From contig CACWHY010000001.1 in assembly GCA_902760805.1 (NCBI GenBank), positions 1 through 64,000 of the forward strand: 64,000 bases of DNA, written 5' to 3'. Within the stretch, counting starts at the first letter, position 1; every line of letters starts with the position of its first letter. Shown here piece after piece: positions 51,147 through 61,242 of the stretch. The DNA is from Ruminococcus flavefaciens. Lineage in GTDB: Bacteria; Bacillota; Clostridia; Oscillospirales; Ruminococcaceae. The notes under the pieces were generated by a model. The model saw nothing but the letters and a program-made list of their open reading frames with translations. It had not been told where the DNA came from and ran no database searches. The position numbers and the translations under genes are program-made.

Positions 51147-51176
51147 TTGACAGGAGAAGCCAACTTCCGTTATAAT
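51147..51176 (+). promoter_or_regulatory. Promoter of sbcDC
   Basis: TTGACA (51147-51152) and TATAAT (51171-51176), spacer 18 bases. Confidence 0.88.
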
Positions 51177-51203
51177 TAAAGTAACAAATTCAGGAGGTAT
51201 GCT

Positions 51204-52328
51204 ATGAAGATCATACATCTTTCAGACCTGCACATCGGAAAAAAACTGCGTGAGATGCCTCTTGTCGAGGATCAGAGGCATATTCTCGGGAAGATCCTTG
51301 ACATCACTTCTCAGGAGCAGCCTGACTGCGTTATCATAGCCGGCGACATCTATGACCGGTCGGCTCCTCCGGCTGAGGCTGTGGCGATGTTCGATGACTT
51401 TCTCACCTCTTTGGCGGAGCTGGGAAAGCCTGTCATGCTGATCAGCGGCAACCATGATTCCCCAGAGAGGATAGCCTTCGGCGGCCGCATCATGGAGAAG
51501 AGGGGAGTGTATTTTTCACCGGTATACAGCGGAAAAGTCGCTCCTATCACTCTTACCGACCAGTACGGTCCGGTGGACTTCTGGCTGCTGCCATTCATTC
51601 GGCCTGCCACTGTTCGTCCATTTTTTGAGGATATGCAGATCCAAACCTACAACGATGCTGTTTCCGCAGCTGTGGGCGCTATGGAGCTGGATAAGAGCCG
51701 CCGAAATGTGATCGCAGCTCATCAGTTCGTCACAGGAGCATACTGCTGCGACTCCGAGGAGATCTCCGTGGGCGGAACAGAGAATGTGGACGCTGCGATC
51801 TTCGCCGATTTCGACTACACTGCTCTTGGACACATACATAATCCTCAGAATATCGGGGAAAACTCAGCTATCCGCTACTGCGGTACACCGCTGAAATACT
51901 CATTTTCTGAGGCAAATAGGGACAAATCCGTGACTGTGGTGGAGCTTTGCCAGAAGGGGCAGCTGGAGATCCGCCAGGTGCCGCTGGAGCCACTTCATGA
52001 GGTGCGTGAGCTTCGTGGCAGTTTCCAAGAGATCTGGCAGGAGCCCTATTCGGAGGATCTTCTCCACATCGTGCTCACCGATGAGGAGGAAACTCCCGAC
52101 GCACTGGGGAAGCTCCGTGTGAGATTTCCGGCGCTGCTGCATTTGGAGTACGACAACAAGCGCACGAGAGCCCTTGGTACAGTTGCCGACGGTGCGCAGA
52201 TCAGCAGCCGTGCTCCCTCGGTGCTGTTTGCGGAGTTTTATTCTCTGCGCAACGGCCAGGAGCTGACTGAGGAGCAGAGCCAGTTCGTTGAAAGCCTGAT
52301 AAAAGAGATCTGGGAGGGAGAAGAATGA
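51204..52328 (+). CDS. sbcD: Exonuclease subunit SbcD
   Basis: A 374-residue Mre11-type nuclease. The metal-binding phosphoesterase motifs are present: LSDLHIGKKL, IAGDIYDRS, LISGNHDS, AAHQF and GHIHNPQ. With SbcC it opens hairpins and removes DNA ends during repair. The gene overlaps sbcC by four bases (ATGA). AGGAGGTATGCT precedes the ATG. Length is normal. Confidence 0.95.
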   Translation: MKIIHLSDLHIGKKLREMPLVEDQRHILGKILDITSQEQPDCVIIAGDIYDRSAPPAEAVAMFDDFLTSLAELGKPVMLISGNHDSPERIAFGGRIMEKRGVYFSPVYSGKVAPITLTDQYGPVDFWLLPFIRPATVRPFFEDMQIQTYNDAVSAAVGAMELDKSRRNVIAAHQFVTGAYCCDSEEISVGGTENVDAAIFADFDYTALGHIHNPQNIGENSAIRYCGTPLKYSFSEANRDKSVTVVELCQKGQLEIRQVPLEPLHEVRELRGSFQEIWQEPYSEDLLHIVLTDEEETPDALGKLRVRFPALLHLEYDNKRTRALGTVADGAQISSRAPSVLFAEFYSLRNGQELTEEQSQFVESLIKEIWEGEE

Positions 52329-55300
52329 GACCGTTAAAGCTGGAAATATCCGCATTTGGCCCCTACGCCGGCAAGGAGGAGCTTGATCTTGAGCTTCTTG
52401 GAAGGAGCGGGCTTTACCTCATAACCGGCGATACAGGTGCCGGAAAGACCACCATTTTCGACGCCATTGCCTATGCACTTTACGGTGTGGCCAGCGGTAA
52501 GAGCCGTGAGCCGAAAATGCTGCGGTCGAAATATGCCTCTCCCACGGACAAGACCTACGTCAAGCTGACTTTCAGCTATCGTGACAAGGAATACACCGTC
52601 AGCCGTGGGCCTGAATACCAGCGTCCCAAGCAGCGTGGCGAGGGTATGACCGATGAGAAGGCCTTTGCAGAGCTGATCCTCCCGGACGGAAGATCGGTCT
52701 CCGGCGAGCGTCAGGTAACTGCCGAAGTTACCGATATCATGGGGATAAACGGCAGTCAGTTCACCCAGATCGCAATGATCGCACAGGGGGACTTCCTGAG
52801 GCTGCTCCAGGCTGACACCAAGGACAGAGTGCCAATATTGCGCACACTTTTCAAGACTGAGCGGTTTGAGGCTCTGCAAAAGCGGCTCAGCGACGAGCTT
52901 TCCGCAGTGAAGACCAAATGGGACAGCGAGAGCGCCGGTATCAGCCAGCTGATCGGGCAGATTGGCTGTTCCGAGGAGGACGAGCTGGCCGATGAGGTCG
53001 CTTCTGCCAAGGACGGGCTGATCACAACTGAGGAGACCATTGCTCTGCTGGAGAAGATGATCACTCGTGACAGCGCCCGTGAGGAGGTACGCCAGAGAGA
53101 GCTTGAGGCTCACGACAAGGAGATCTTGGCTGAGGAGGCTCGCCTAAGATCTGCCAGAGATAGGGCAAAAGCCGCCGAGGACAGGCTGAAGACAGGCCAG
53201 CGTATAGCTGAGATCTCGGAGGAGCTGACTCACTTGAATGAGGAGCTTTCTCAGGCCAGAGCTCAGCTCCCGGAGCAGGAGGAGCTGTCCGGCAAGGCCG
53301 CTGTGATCGAGGCGGAGCTGGAGCGTTACGACGCCTTGGAGAAGCTGAAAAACGAGCAGCTTGATGCACAGAAGCAGGCCGGCTCTGCGGAGAAGGAAAA
53401 AGCCGAAAAAGCCCGGGAGCTGGCGGAGATCTCCGGCAAGATCACCAGCTTTACCCAGGAGCAGAGCGCTCTTTCCGGGGCAGAGCGAGAGCTGCTTTCC
53501 TGCCGCAGTGAGCAGGAGGCTCTCCAGCGCCGGCGAGATGCTCTAGAGGACGTGAAAAAGGGCGTTTCGGAGCATGAGAAGAGCTGCAAGGAGCTGGAAA
53601 CGGCTCAAAAAAAGCAGAGTGCGGCAGAGGCTGAGTTTGCCGAAAATCAGGCGAAAACAGCGGAAAACAAGAGCCGCTCTGAGGAGCTGCGCAGAGCCTT
53701 GGAGGAGATCTCCGGAGCTGAGGCCTTGCGTGAGAAGCTGTGCGGCCAGGAGCTGCTGCTGGAAAACCGGATCAAGTCCCTTCTTGAGCTGAAAAAAGAT
53801 CTGGCTGCCTTTGCTGAGAGGCAGAAAGAACTGGAGGTTCTGCGGAAGGGCGCAGTGGCTGCGCTCCATGAGGCTGAGGAGGCGGAAAATGACTATAAAT
53901 CGGCACATTCCGCTTTTGTTAGAGAGCAGGCAGGTATCCTTGCCGGGGAGCTCAGGGAGGGTGAGTGCTGCCCTGTTTGCGGCTCAAGGAGCCACCCTCA
54001 CCCTGCACAGATCTGCGCTGGAGCCCCTGATGAGAAGGAGCTAAAGCGCCTTGACCAGCTGCGCAGCCGCCTTGAGAGCAGCTCTGCCGAAAAGGCAGGT
54101 CAGGTGAATGCTGCTGACAGGCGCATAAAGGAGGAGAGCCAGGGGCTTTCCGCAAGAGTGTCCGAGCTGCTGGCAACTGACCTTGATCAGGGCGAGCAGA
54201 GGTGTGGTCAGGAGCTTGATGAGCTGACCGGGAAAAAGGCTGAGATCTGCGAAAAGATCCGCCAGGCAGAGCAGAACATCTCCAAGAGAGAGCAGCTGTC
54301 CGGCAAGATCGCTGAGCTTGAAAAGGCTGCCGCAGAGTTGGCCGAACACCAAGAGGAGCTTCGCCGGCAGCAGGCAAAGGCTGCATCTGATGTGAGCCGC
54401 CTGATAGGTGCCTGCGAGCAGCTGAAAACATCCGCAGAGGCCGATATTGCGGCGCTTTTTGGGGAGCACCCGATCGAATATGCCCGGGAGCTCATAGGTC
54501 TTGAGAACGGCCGTATCGCTGAGAGCCAGTCACAGCTTGATGACCGCACAAAGAAGGCTGAACAGGCTCAGGCTCGCCGCAAACAGCTGGAAAAGCTGCT
54601 GCCAGAGCTCCAGAAGCAGGCCGAAGAGCTTTCAGAGCAGATCAAGGATCTGGAGGTCAAGGCTGCGAAGCTGAGGACATCCGCTGAGCACCTGGGAAAA
54701 ACTATCAGTGAGAACGCAAAGGGCCTGACCTGTCAGGACAAGGCCTCTGCACAGGCTAAGATCCGGGAGATGCGTGAGCGCTGCCGGCTGATACTTGCTG
54801 CGGAAAAGGCGGCTCAGGAGCGGATTGACGATGCGGTCTCCCAGAAGAAGACCCTGGAGGGCGTGGCTGCACAGCTTGACAAGCAGCTGTCTGAGCTGCC
54901 GGAGCTGAAAGAGGATCAGATCCTTGAGCAGCTTGGCAGACTCCGTCAGAAGAGGACTGCTGCCGAAGCCGAGAAGCAGGCTCTTCATACGCAGGTGCAG
55001 CTCAACGGCGGTATCCTAGAGCAGCTAAAGGACGGCTCTGAGCGGATCCAGGCTGCTGAGAAGCGCTACACCATGGTGAAGGCACTCAGCGACACCGCCA
55101 ACGGCCGTATCTCCGGCAAGGACAAGATCATGCTGGAGACCTATATCCAGATGGCCTACTTCGACAAGATCATCTCTCGGGCAAATCAGCGGCTCTGGGT
55201 CATGTCTGAGGGGCAGTACAGTCTACAGCGCCGTGTGGAGAACGGCAAGGTCTCTCAGGGCGGATTAGAGCTGGACGTTACCGATCACGCAAACGGCTCT

Positions 55301-55609
55301 GTGAGAAGCGTGAATTCTCTTTCCGGAGGCGAGTCCTTCATGGCGTCCCTTGCGTTGGCGCTGGGACTTTCTGAGGAGATCCAGTCCTCAGCCGGGGGAG
55401 TTCGCCTTGACACGATGTTCGTGGACGAGGGCTTCGGCTCTCTTGACGGAGGAACTCTCAGGCAGGCTATGAAGGCGCTGACGGATCTTTCCTCCGGAGA
55501 GCGTCTGGTGGGACTGATCTCTCACGTTGAGGCATTGCAGGACCGTATCGACAAGCAGATCGTGGTGAAGCGTGGACGTACAAGCAGCAGCGCCAAGATC
55601 ATCGTTTGA
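52325..55609 (+). CDS. sbcC: Exonuclease subunit SbcC (SMC-like ATPase)
   Basis: A 1094-residue Rad50-type ATPase. The N-terminal Walker A is GDTGAGKTTIFDAI; long Glu/Lys/Ala-rich coiled coils flank a zinc hook (CCPVCGSRSHPHPA, near residue 545); the C-terminus has SLSGGESFMASLALALGL and Walker B MFVDEGFGSLD. The protein tethers DNA ends and controls SbcD. Coupled to sbcD by ATGA; no further gene in the operon. Confidence 0.95.
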   Translation: MRPLKLEISAFGPYAGKEELDLELLGRSGLYLITGDTGAGKTTIFDAIAYALYGVASGKSREPKMLRSKYASPTDKTYVKLTFSYRDKEYTVSRGPEYQRPKQRGEGMTDEKAFAELILPDGRSVSGERQVTAEVTDIMGINGSQFTQIAMIAQGDFLRLLQADTKDRVPILRTLFKTERFEALQKRLSDELSAVKTKWDSESAGISQLIGQIGCSEEDELADEVASAKDGLITTEETIALLEKMITRDSAREEVRQRELEAHDKEILAEEARLRSARDRAKAAEDRLKTGQRIAEISEELTHLNEELSQARAQLPEQEELSGKAAVIEAELERYDALEKLKNEQLDAQKQAGSAEKEKAEKARELAEISGKITSFTQEQSALSGAERELLSCRSEQEALQRRRDALEDVKKGVSEHEKSCKELETAQKKQSAAEAEFAENQAKTAENKSRSEELRRALEEISGAEALREKLCGQELLLENRIKSLLELKKDLAAFAERQKELEVLRKGAVAALHEAEEAENDYKSAHSAFVREQAGILAGELREGECCPVCGSRSHPHPAQICAGAPDEKELKRLDQLRSRLESSSAEKAGQVNAADRRIKEESQGLSARVSELLATDLDQGEQRCGQELDELTGKKAEICEKIRQAEQNISKREQLSGKIAELEKAAAELAEHQEELRRQQAKAASDVSRLIGACEQLKTSAEADIAALFGEHPIEYARELIGLENGRIAESQSQLDDRTKKAEQAQARRKQLEKLLPELQKQAEELSEQIKDLEVKAAKLRTSAEHLGKTISENAKGLTCQDKASAQAKIREMRERCRLILAAEKAAQERIDDAVSQKKTLEGVAAQLDKQLSELPELKEDQILEQLGRLRQKRTAAEAEKQALHTQVQLNGGILEQLKDGSERIQAAEKRYTMVKALSDTANGRISGKDKIMLETYIQMAYFDKIISRANQRLWVMSEGQYSLQRRVENGKVSQGGLELDVTDHANGSVRSVNSLSGGESFMASLALALGLSEEIQSSAGGVRLDTMFVDEGFGSLDGGTLRQAMKALTDLSSGERLVGLISHVEALQDRIDKQIVVKRGRTSSSAKIIV

Positions 55610-55631
55610 TGGTTTTTCCGGAAAACAGAAA

Positions 55632-55653
55632 GAGCAGTCCCTTTGGACTGCTC
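55632..55653 (-). terminator. Terminator of the NTF2-like gene
   Basis: Stem GAGCAGTCC (55632-55640) with its complement at 55645-55653; T-rich only on the minus-strand side. Confidence 0.7.
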
Positions 55654-55661
55654 ATTTCACG

Positions 55662-56033
55662 TTATTCAAATACGGTGAAGCGGAGCTCGGTGAACTGCCA
55701 TGTGCTTCCGGCGGAGCGAAGAGTTATCTTGAAAGAGAAGCGCCACTCACGGCTTTCCCCTCCGTAAAGAGCGGCGGTCATGATCGTTTTGGCGATCGCC
55801 CATGCGGAGTTTCCGATGACACGGAGGTCTATGCTCTTGAAACGGCAGCCGGTATAGAGGTCTATGCCCTTCTCCACTGAGGAAATGAAGGTGTCTGCGG
55901 TCTGCTTCAGTCCGGTGAGGGGTATCACTATGCAGTCCGGATGAAGGATAGTGCGTAGAGTCTCTCCGTCTTTTTCGAGGAGTGCATTGCAGAATTGCTG
56001 AAAGAGAATGGAGATCTTTTGCTGGTCGTTCAT
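55662..56033 (-). CDS. Small NTF2/SnoaL-like protein
   Basis: A 123-residue protein with the cone-like NTF2 fold pattern: FCNALLEKDGETLRTILHPD in the first helix and strand, then AWAIAKTIMTAAL and WRFSFKITLRSAGSTWQFTE. Such domains bind small ligands or act as isomerases; nothing here fixes a function. The start at 56033 follows AAAGGAGCGATC. It is divergent from the ABC permease gene next to it. Confidence 0.75.
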   Translation of the reverse strand: MNDQQKISILFQQFCNALLEKDGETLRTILHPDCIVIPLTGLKQTADTFISSVEKGIDLYTGCRFKSIDLRVIGNSAWAIAKTIMTAALYGGESREWRFSFKITLRSAGSTWQFTELRFTVFE

Positions 56034-56198
56034 GATGATCGCTCCTTTATAAAATTTCCTTAAAATTATTATACCAGACCTTCGCCGGAGTGTCAAGCAG
56101 GGGGAAGAACTTCCCAGAAATTCGGCAAAAACTGCATTTAATGATTTTTTAATAAGTTCCATGCTAGAATAAAAGCACAGAAAGGGAGGGAGTCAAAT

Positions 56199-58538
56199 AT
56201 GTTCCTGAGAATACTAAAAAAAGACCTGAAGCGCAAAAAGACCATGAACTGCATACTCCTGATTTTTGTGCTTATCTCAGCCATGTTCGCTGCCAGCAGC
56301 GTGAACAACATCGTGGCAGTGACGAACGGTATCGACTACTACTTTGAGAAGGCCGGCATGACTGACCTTTTCATCATCTCCAGTGAGCCGGAAGGCCAGC
56401 TCATCGGCGATATGCTTGCGGAAAAAAGCTCCGTCAAGAGCTTCCGGAGGGAGGAGATCATCAGACCCTCAGGCGGAGAGCTTACGGCAAACGGCAACAA
56501 TATGAGCGCTGAGCTTGCCTTCGTCGGGATCATGGCTGCGGACAGCGGAAAGCTGCACTATTTCGACCAAGATAATGTGGAGATCACCGACTGTCAAAGC
56601 GGCAAGATCTACGTCACTCCGGGCTTTTCACACACAATTGAAGGCGGCGTCAAGATCGGCGACAAGATCAACTTCAGCTACGGCGATGTCACCCTCGATC
56701 TGGAGGTCTGCGGCTTCGTGAAGGATCCTTTCCTGGGCGCTGAGATGATGAGCAATTACCGTTTTCTGCTCAGCCATGACGACTACGAAAAGCTGAGGAC
56801 GGCAAAGGGCATTGACTCAGCGGACCTGTGCGGAGTATACTACGTTGAAACTGAGGATATCGAAGGCGTCAGCAGCGATGTGGTATCTGCCGGAAGCGTT
56901 CTCTTCTGTCAGCCTCAGAGGATCGTTCGTCTTTCATACATCCTGTATACGCTGGTGGCTGGGATACTGCTCATCGCCAGTGTTGGACTGCTGATCGTTT
57001 CCTTCGTGGTAATGAGCTTCGCCATTAACTTCACCATTGCCGAGGATATGCATGAGATTGGCGTAATGAAGGCCTTGGGTCTGAGGAACAGCTCTATCCG
57101 CTGGCTTTACCTGGTGAAGTACCTGTGCATCTCACTGGTGGGAGCTGCGATCGGTTTTGCGGCAAGCCTGCCCTTCAGCCGCCTGCTGCTGAAGAGCGTC
57201 AGCCAGAACATGGTACTTGGAAACGACAACAGCTTCCTTTTCGGAGCACTTAGCTCTGCGGCAGTTGTCCTGCTGACACTGGCCTTCTGCTGGCACTTTA
57301 CCCGCAAGATCAAGACTCTGTCGCCGATAGACGCTGTTCGCAGCGGACAGACCGGCGAGAGATTTCACAAAAAGAGCCTGATCAGCCTTAACAAGAGCCC
57401 CATGAACTCAACGCTATTCATGGCACTCAACGATATTTTCAGCAGCCCCAAGCAGTTCACGCTGCTGACGGCGGTATTCGCCCTCTGCGCTGTGATCATC
57501 ATGGTGCTTGCCAACGCCGCCAATACCCTTAAAAGTGATAAGCTGCTCTTCCTGGTCGGAACAACTAAGAGCGACGTTTACATCAGCGGCACCTCCTCAC
57601 TTTTCGACAGCGATGAGGAGCTGGAGCAGTTCCTTGAGGAGAAGGGGATCCCTGCTAAGGTACACAGCGAGGCGCTGTACAACCTTCCCGTGGTGGCCGG
57701 TGACAAACGCATCGGACTGATGTTCCAGTATTGCAGCAAGACCCATGCCTCGGACTACGTTTACGAGGAGGGCAGCGCTCCACAGCACAGCAGCGAGGTG
57801 GCTTTGAGCTTCATTGCTGCGGAGGAGCTGGATGTGGGGATCGGTGACAAGGTAACGATCACCATCAACGGCCAGGATCAGCAGTTCATGGTGACTGCCC
57901 TCATTCAGAGCTTCTGTCAGCTGGGCGAGTCGGGAAGGCTCCACGAAAGCGTTGACATGACAGGTGCTTCCCTTTCCAGCATCATGGGATGGCAGATAGA
58001 TTTCACTGACTCACCGGACAAGGAGGAGTTCCAGCGCAGGTTTGACCTGTTGACTGAGTACTTCGGAGAGGACAGCGTTTTTGACGCAGAGGGCTTCGTT
58101 GACGACACCATACGTTCCGCTGACACCGTAAACAGCGTGAAGAGCCTGCTTCTGGCAGTTGTGCTGTTCATCGTGCTGCTGATATGCGTCCTTATGGAGC
58201 ACTCCTTCATCTCCCGTGAGAAGCAGGAGATCGCTCTGATGAAGGCTCTGGGCTTCCGCACCAGCCAGATCGCAGCTCAGCACACACTTCGATTTGCCAT
58301 AGTTGGAGCAGCTTCTGCGATCCTTGCAGCAGTTCTCTGCCTGCCGCTGACAAAGCTGGCTATCGACCCCGTATTCGGCATGATGGGCGCAACTAAGGGC
58401 GTGAGCTACAAGCTGGAGCCCCTGGAGGTCTTCATCGTCTACCCGGCTATAATCATCGCAGCGGTGGCTGTTGGTGCGCTCATAACTTCACTCAGTATCA
58501 AAAAGATCAAGGCTTCGGACACTTCCGGCAATGAATAA
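56199..58538 (+). CDS. FtsX-domain ABC transporter permease
   Basis: A 779-residue permease with two FtsX-like membrane halves (about 245-380 and 640-775), each with three or four helices, and large extracellular regions between them. Features include an N-terminal membrane anchor (about 17-38) and the repeated motif EIGVMKALGLRNSSI / EIALMKALGFRTSQI. It is larger than the BceB-type protein at 42809 and resembles lipoprotein or peptide exporters of the MacB kind. It is followed after 11 bases by its ATPase and then a two-component pair, so it forms a second sensing-export module. Confidence 0.9.
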   Translation: MFLRILKKDLKRKKTMNCILLIFVLISAMFAASSVNNIVAVTNGIDYYFEKAGMTDLFIISSEPEGQLIGDMLAEKSSVKSFRREEIIRPSGGELTANGNNMSAELAFVGIMAADSGKLHYFDQDNVEITDCQSGKIYVTPGFSHTIEGGVKIGDKINFSYGDVTLDLEVCGFVKDPFLGAEMMSNYRFLLSHDDYEKLRTAKGIDSADLCGVYYVETEDIEGVSSDVVSAGSVLFCQPQRIVRLSYILYTLVAGILLIASVGLLIVSFVVMSFAINFTIAEDMHEIGVMKALGLRNSSIRWLYLVKYLCISLVGAAIGFAASLPFSRLLLKSVSQNMVLGNDNSFLFGALSSAAVVLLTLAFCWHFTRKIKTLSPIDAVRSGQTGERFHKKSLISLNKSPMNSTLFMALNDIFSSPKQFTLLTAVFALCAVIIMVLANAANTLKSDKLLFLVGTTKSDVYISGTSSLFDSDEELEQFLEEKGIPAKVHSEALYNLPVVAGDKRIGLMFQYCSKTHASDYVYEEGSAPQHSSEVALSFIAAEELDVGIGDKVTITINGQDQQFMVTALIQSFCQLGESGRLHESVDMTGASLSSIMGWQIDFTDSPDKEEFQRRFDLLTEYFGEDSVFDAEGFVDDTIRSADTVNSVKSLLLAVVLFIVLLICVLMEHSFISREKQEIALMKALGFRTSQIAAQHTLRFAIVGAASAILAAVLCLPLTKLAIDPVFGMMGATKGVSYKLEPLEVFIVYPAIIIAAVAVGALITSLSIKKIKASDTSGNE

Positions 58539-58549
58539 GGAGGATCATC

Positions 58550-59308
58550 ATGAAAAACATTCTTGAGGTAAAGGACCTTTGCAAGACCTATATCGTGAAC
58601 AAGCGTCAGAACAACGTGCTCAGAGACCTGAGCTTCACTGTGGGAGAGGGCGAGATGATCGGAGTCATGGGACCCTCCGGCTCCGGCAAATCCACCCTGC
58701 TGTACACAGTTTCCGGCATGGACAAAATGACTGCCGGCGAGGTGAGCTTCTGCGGAAAGAAGATGAACGGCCTTTCCGAAAACGACCTGGCGGAGATGCG
58801 CCTGGACGAGATGGGCTTCATTTTCCAGCAGATGTACATGATGAAAAACCTGTCTGTGCTGGACAACATCATCCTTCCGGCTGTGAAGTCCCGGAGGAAC
58901 ACTCTTTCCCGGAAGGAGATCGTGGAGCGTGGACGTGGTCTGATGAAGAAGCTGGGGATCACTGAGATCGCCGACAATGACATCAATGAGGTCTCCGGAG
59001 GACAGCTCCAGCGAGCCTGTATCTGCCGAAGCATGATCAACAAGCCGGCTATGATCTTCGCAGACGAGCCTACGGGAGCGCTCAACCGCTCCTCCTCAAA
59101 CGAGGTCATGGACGAGCTGGAGCGCCTCAACAGCGAGGGCACAACGATCATGCTGGTGACCCACGATGTGAAGGTTGCAGCAAGGTGCTCCAGAGTCATT
59201 TTCATAGTTGACGGAAACATCAAAGGAGAGTATAATAACAAGAGAGAGGATACGCTCCGCCAGCGTGAGCGTGACCTGAACAACTGGCTGCTGGAAATGG
59301 GCTGGTAA
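58550..59308 (+). CDS. ABC transporter ATP-binding protein (MacB/LolD-like)
   Basis: A 252-residue ATPase with Walker A GPSGSGKSTLLY, signature VSGGQLQRACICRSMI, Walker B MIFADEPTGALNR and switch MLVTHD. It should energise the preceding large FtsX permease. TAAGGAGGATCATC precedes the ATG. The two-component genes follow after about 20 bases, so the unit is probably a single operon permease-ATPase-regulator-kinase, the reverse order of the Bce-like locus. Confidence 0.93.
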   Translation: MKNILEVKDLCKTYIVNKRQNNVLRDLSFTVGEGEMIGVMGPSGSGKSTLLYTVSGMDKMTAGEVSFCGKKMNGLSENDLAEMRLDEMGFIFQQMYMMKNLSVLDNIILPAVKSRRNTLSRKEIVERGRGLMKKLGITEIADNDINEVSGGQLQRACICRSMINKPAMIFADEPTGALNRSSSNEVMDELERLNSEGTTIMLVTHDVKVAARCSRVIFIVDGNIKGEYNNKREDTLRQRERDLNNWLLEMGW

Positions 59309-59327
59309 TACTTGTTAGGAGCCGAAA

Positions 59328-59993
59328 ATGACTGATATACTTATTGTTGAGGATAATAAGGAGCTAAGCGGCCTGCTCAGTGATCTCCTCCGGGCGGAGG
59401 GCTTCACGGTGAGTGCCGCAGCTGACGGAGAGAAGGCCTTGTCCCTGTACGAAAAGTACGGGGCAAGGCTTATCCTGCTGGATATAAACCTTCCGGGAAT
59501 GGACGGCTTTGCGGTCTGCCGAAAGATCCGGGAGATCGACAACGTGCCGATGATTATTCTGACCGCAAGGACCGAGCGTGAGGACAAGCTCAGCGGTATC
59601 GTTCTGGGAGCAGATGACTACATCGAAAAGCCCTACGATATCGACATCCTCATCGCCAAGATCCGTGGGATATTCCGCAGAAGACTGGCTATCGACACGC
59701 TGTCGGACGGCAGCATCTCGCTGGACCTTGCCGGGGAAACTGTCACTAAGGACGGCAGGAATGTGCCGGTCACGGCCAAGGAATTCGAGCTTCTCCGCCT
59801 GCTCATGGAGAACAAGGGGCAGACTCTGGGGAAGGAATTCATCTTTGGCAGGATCTGGGGATCGGACAGCGAATCTGAGCTTCAGACCCTGACCGTCCAC
59901 ATCAAATGGCTCAGGGAAAAGATCGAGGACGACCCAAAGTCCCCACGCCGGATAGTGACGGTCTGGGGCAAGGGCTACCGCTGGGAGGGCTGA
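59328..59993 (+). CDS. OmpR-family response regulator
   Basis: A 221-residue regulator: receiver with VEDNKE and phospho-Asp in RLILLDINLPGMDG, Lys in YIEKPYD, and a C-terminal winged helix (ELQTLTVHIKWLREKIED, KGYRWEG). It should act on the upstream ABC genes and on its own operon; no operator was recognised with certainty. AGGAGCCGAAA precedes the ATG, and the kinase start follows its stop by one base. Confidence 0.93.
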   Translation: MTDILIVEDNKELSGLLSDLLRAEGFTVSAAADGEKALSLYEKYGARLILLDINLPGMDGFAVCRKIREIDNVPMIILTARTEREDKLSGIVLGADDYIEKPYDIDILIAKIRGIFRRRLAIDTLSDGSISLDLAGETVTKDGRNVPVTAKEFELLRLLMENKGQTLGKEFIFGRIWGSDSESELQTLTVHIKWLREKIEDDPKSPRRIVTVWGKGYRWEG

Positions 59994-59994
59994 C

Positions 59995-61218
59995 ATGAAG
60001 AGCTTTGACAGGCTTTTTGCGGCAGTCATAACTGTGCTGATCGCAGTGACCGTGGCCGGAAATGTGGCTGTTTTGCGGGAAAAAGACCGCTCTCCGAATA
60101 TGTACAAGGTCAGTGTCGAGCGAGTGGTCCGTGCTCTGGATCAAGGGGAGAGCGTTTCTGCGGAGGACTTCGAGGGGCTGACCTTTGTGGAGGAATTTGA
60201 CCCGGACACCGAATCAAAGGGCGAATACGTTGTCCGAAGTGCCGGCGGAAAGCTCTACCGGATAGGCTACGACGACAGCTCCACCACTGGGACGAAGGGC
60301 GCCGCAGCTGCTCTCACCCTTTCCATGGGAGCAGTGATCCTGCTGACAGGGGCGGTGTTTCTCCACATTCGCAGGAACATAATTGGCCCCTTTGCCCGGC
60401 TAAGTGACCTTCCAAGGCAGCTGGCCAAGGGGACGCTGACAACTCCGCTGAAGGAGCACAAAAGCCGATATTTCGGAAAATTCATCTGGGGACTGGATAT
60501 GCTCAGGGAGGAGCTTGAGCGCTCAAAGCAGCGTGAGAAGGAGCGTGCCAAAAACGAAAAGACCCTGCTGCTTTCACTTTCCCACGACATCAAAACGCCT
60601 CTTTCTGCGATCAAGCTCAGCTCAAAGGCTCTGGCCAAAGGGATCTACACCGACACGGCCAAGCAGACCGAGACAGCCGAGGGCATCGGCCGGAGCGCTG
60701 ACGAGATCGAGGGCTATCTTGGGAGCATCATCAGCAGTCTCAGCAGCGATTTCATGACCTTCGATGTTCGTGAGGGCGAGTTTTATCTGTCTGATGTCAT
60801 TCGACGGATAACAGAGCATTATACCGAAAAACTGGCACTTTTCGGCACTGAGCTGAAGGTAGGAGAGTTCACGGATTGCCTGATCCAGGGGGACCCTGAC
60901 CGCTTTGAAGAGGTGCTGCAAAACCTCATGGAGAACGCCATCAAATACGGCGACGGTCGGTGGATCAGGATCGGTTTTGACGAGGAGGAGGACTGCCGCA
61001 TGGTGACTGTGGAAAACAGCGGAACGCCCTTGAAGGAAACTGAGATCTCCCACGTTTTTGAGAGTTTCTGGCGTGGCTCAAACGCCGAAAATAAGCCAGG
61101 AAGCGGCCTTGGACTTTACATTTGCCGCCGGCTGATGAGCCTAATGGGAGGGGACATTTTTGCCCAGCCCGGCAAGGGCTCGATGAGCATCACGGCGGTC
61201 TGCCGAAAGGTCTCGTGA
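59995..61218 (+). CDS. Sensor histidine kinase
   Basis: A 407-residue membrane kinase with an N-terminal helix (about 5-25), a modest extracytoplasmic domain (about 30-100) and a second helix (about 105-125), then a HAMP-like linker. The phosphoacceptor is in LLLSLSHDIKTPLSAIKL; the ATPase part has QNLMENAIKYG, FESFWRG and SGLGLYICRRLM. Unlike the BceS-like kinase it has a sensing domain outside the membrane, so it may detect its ligand directly. It ends 24 bases before the PglX gene. Confidence 0.93.
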   Translation: MKSFDRLFAAVITVLIAVTVAGNVAVLREKDRSPNMYKVSVERVVRALDQGESVSAEDFEGLTFVEEFDPDTESKGEYVVRSAGGKLYRIGYDDSSTTGTKGAAAALTLSMGAVILLTGAVFLHIRRNIIGPFARLSDLPRQLAKGTLTTPLKEHKSRYFGKFIWGLDMLREELERSKQREKERAKNEKTLLLSLSHDIKTPLSAIKLSSKALAKGIYTDTAKQTETAEGIGRSADEIEGYLGSIISSLSSDFMTFDVREGEFYLSDVIRRITEHYTEKLALFGTELKVGEFTDCLIQGDPDRFEEVLQNLMENAIKYGDGRWIRIGFDEEEDCRMVTVENSGTPLKETEISHVFESFWRGSNAENKPGSGLGLYICRRLMSLMGGDIFAQPGKGSMSITAVCRKVS

Positions 61219-61242
61219 GCCGATTTGAGAGGAGGAAAGGTG

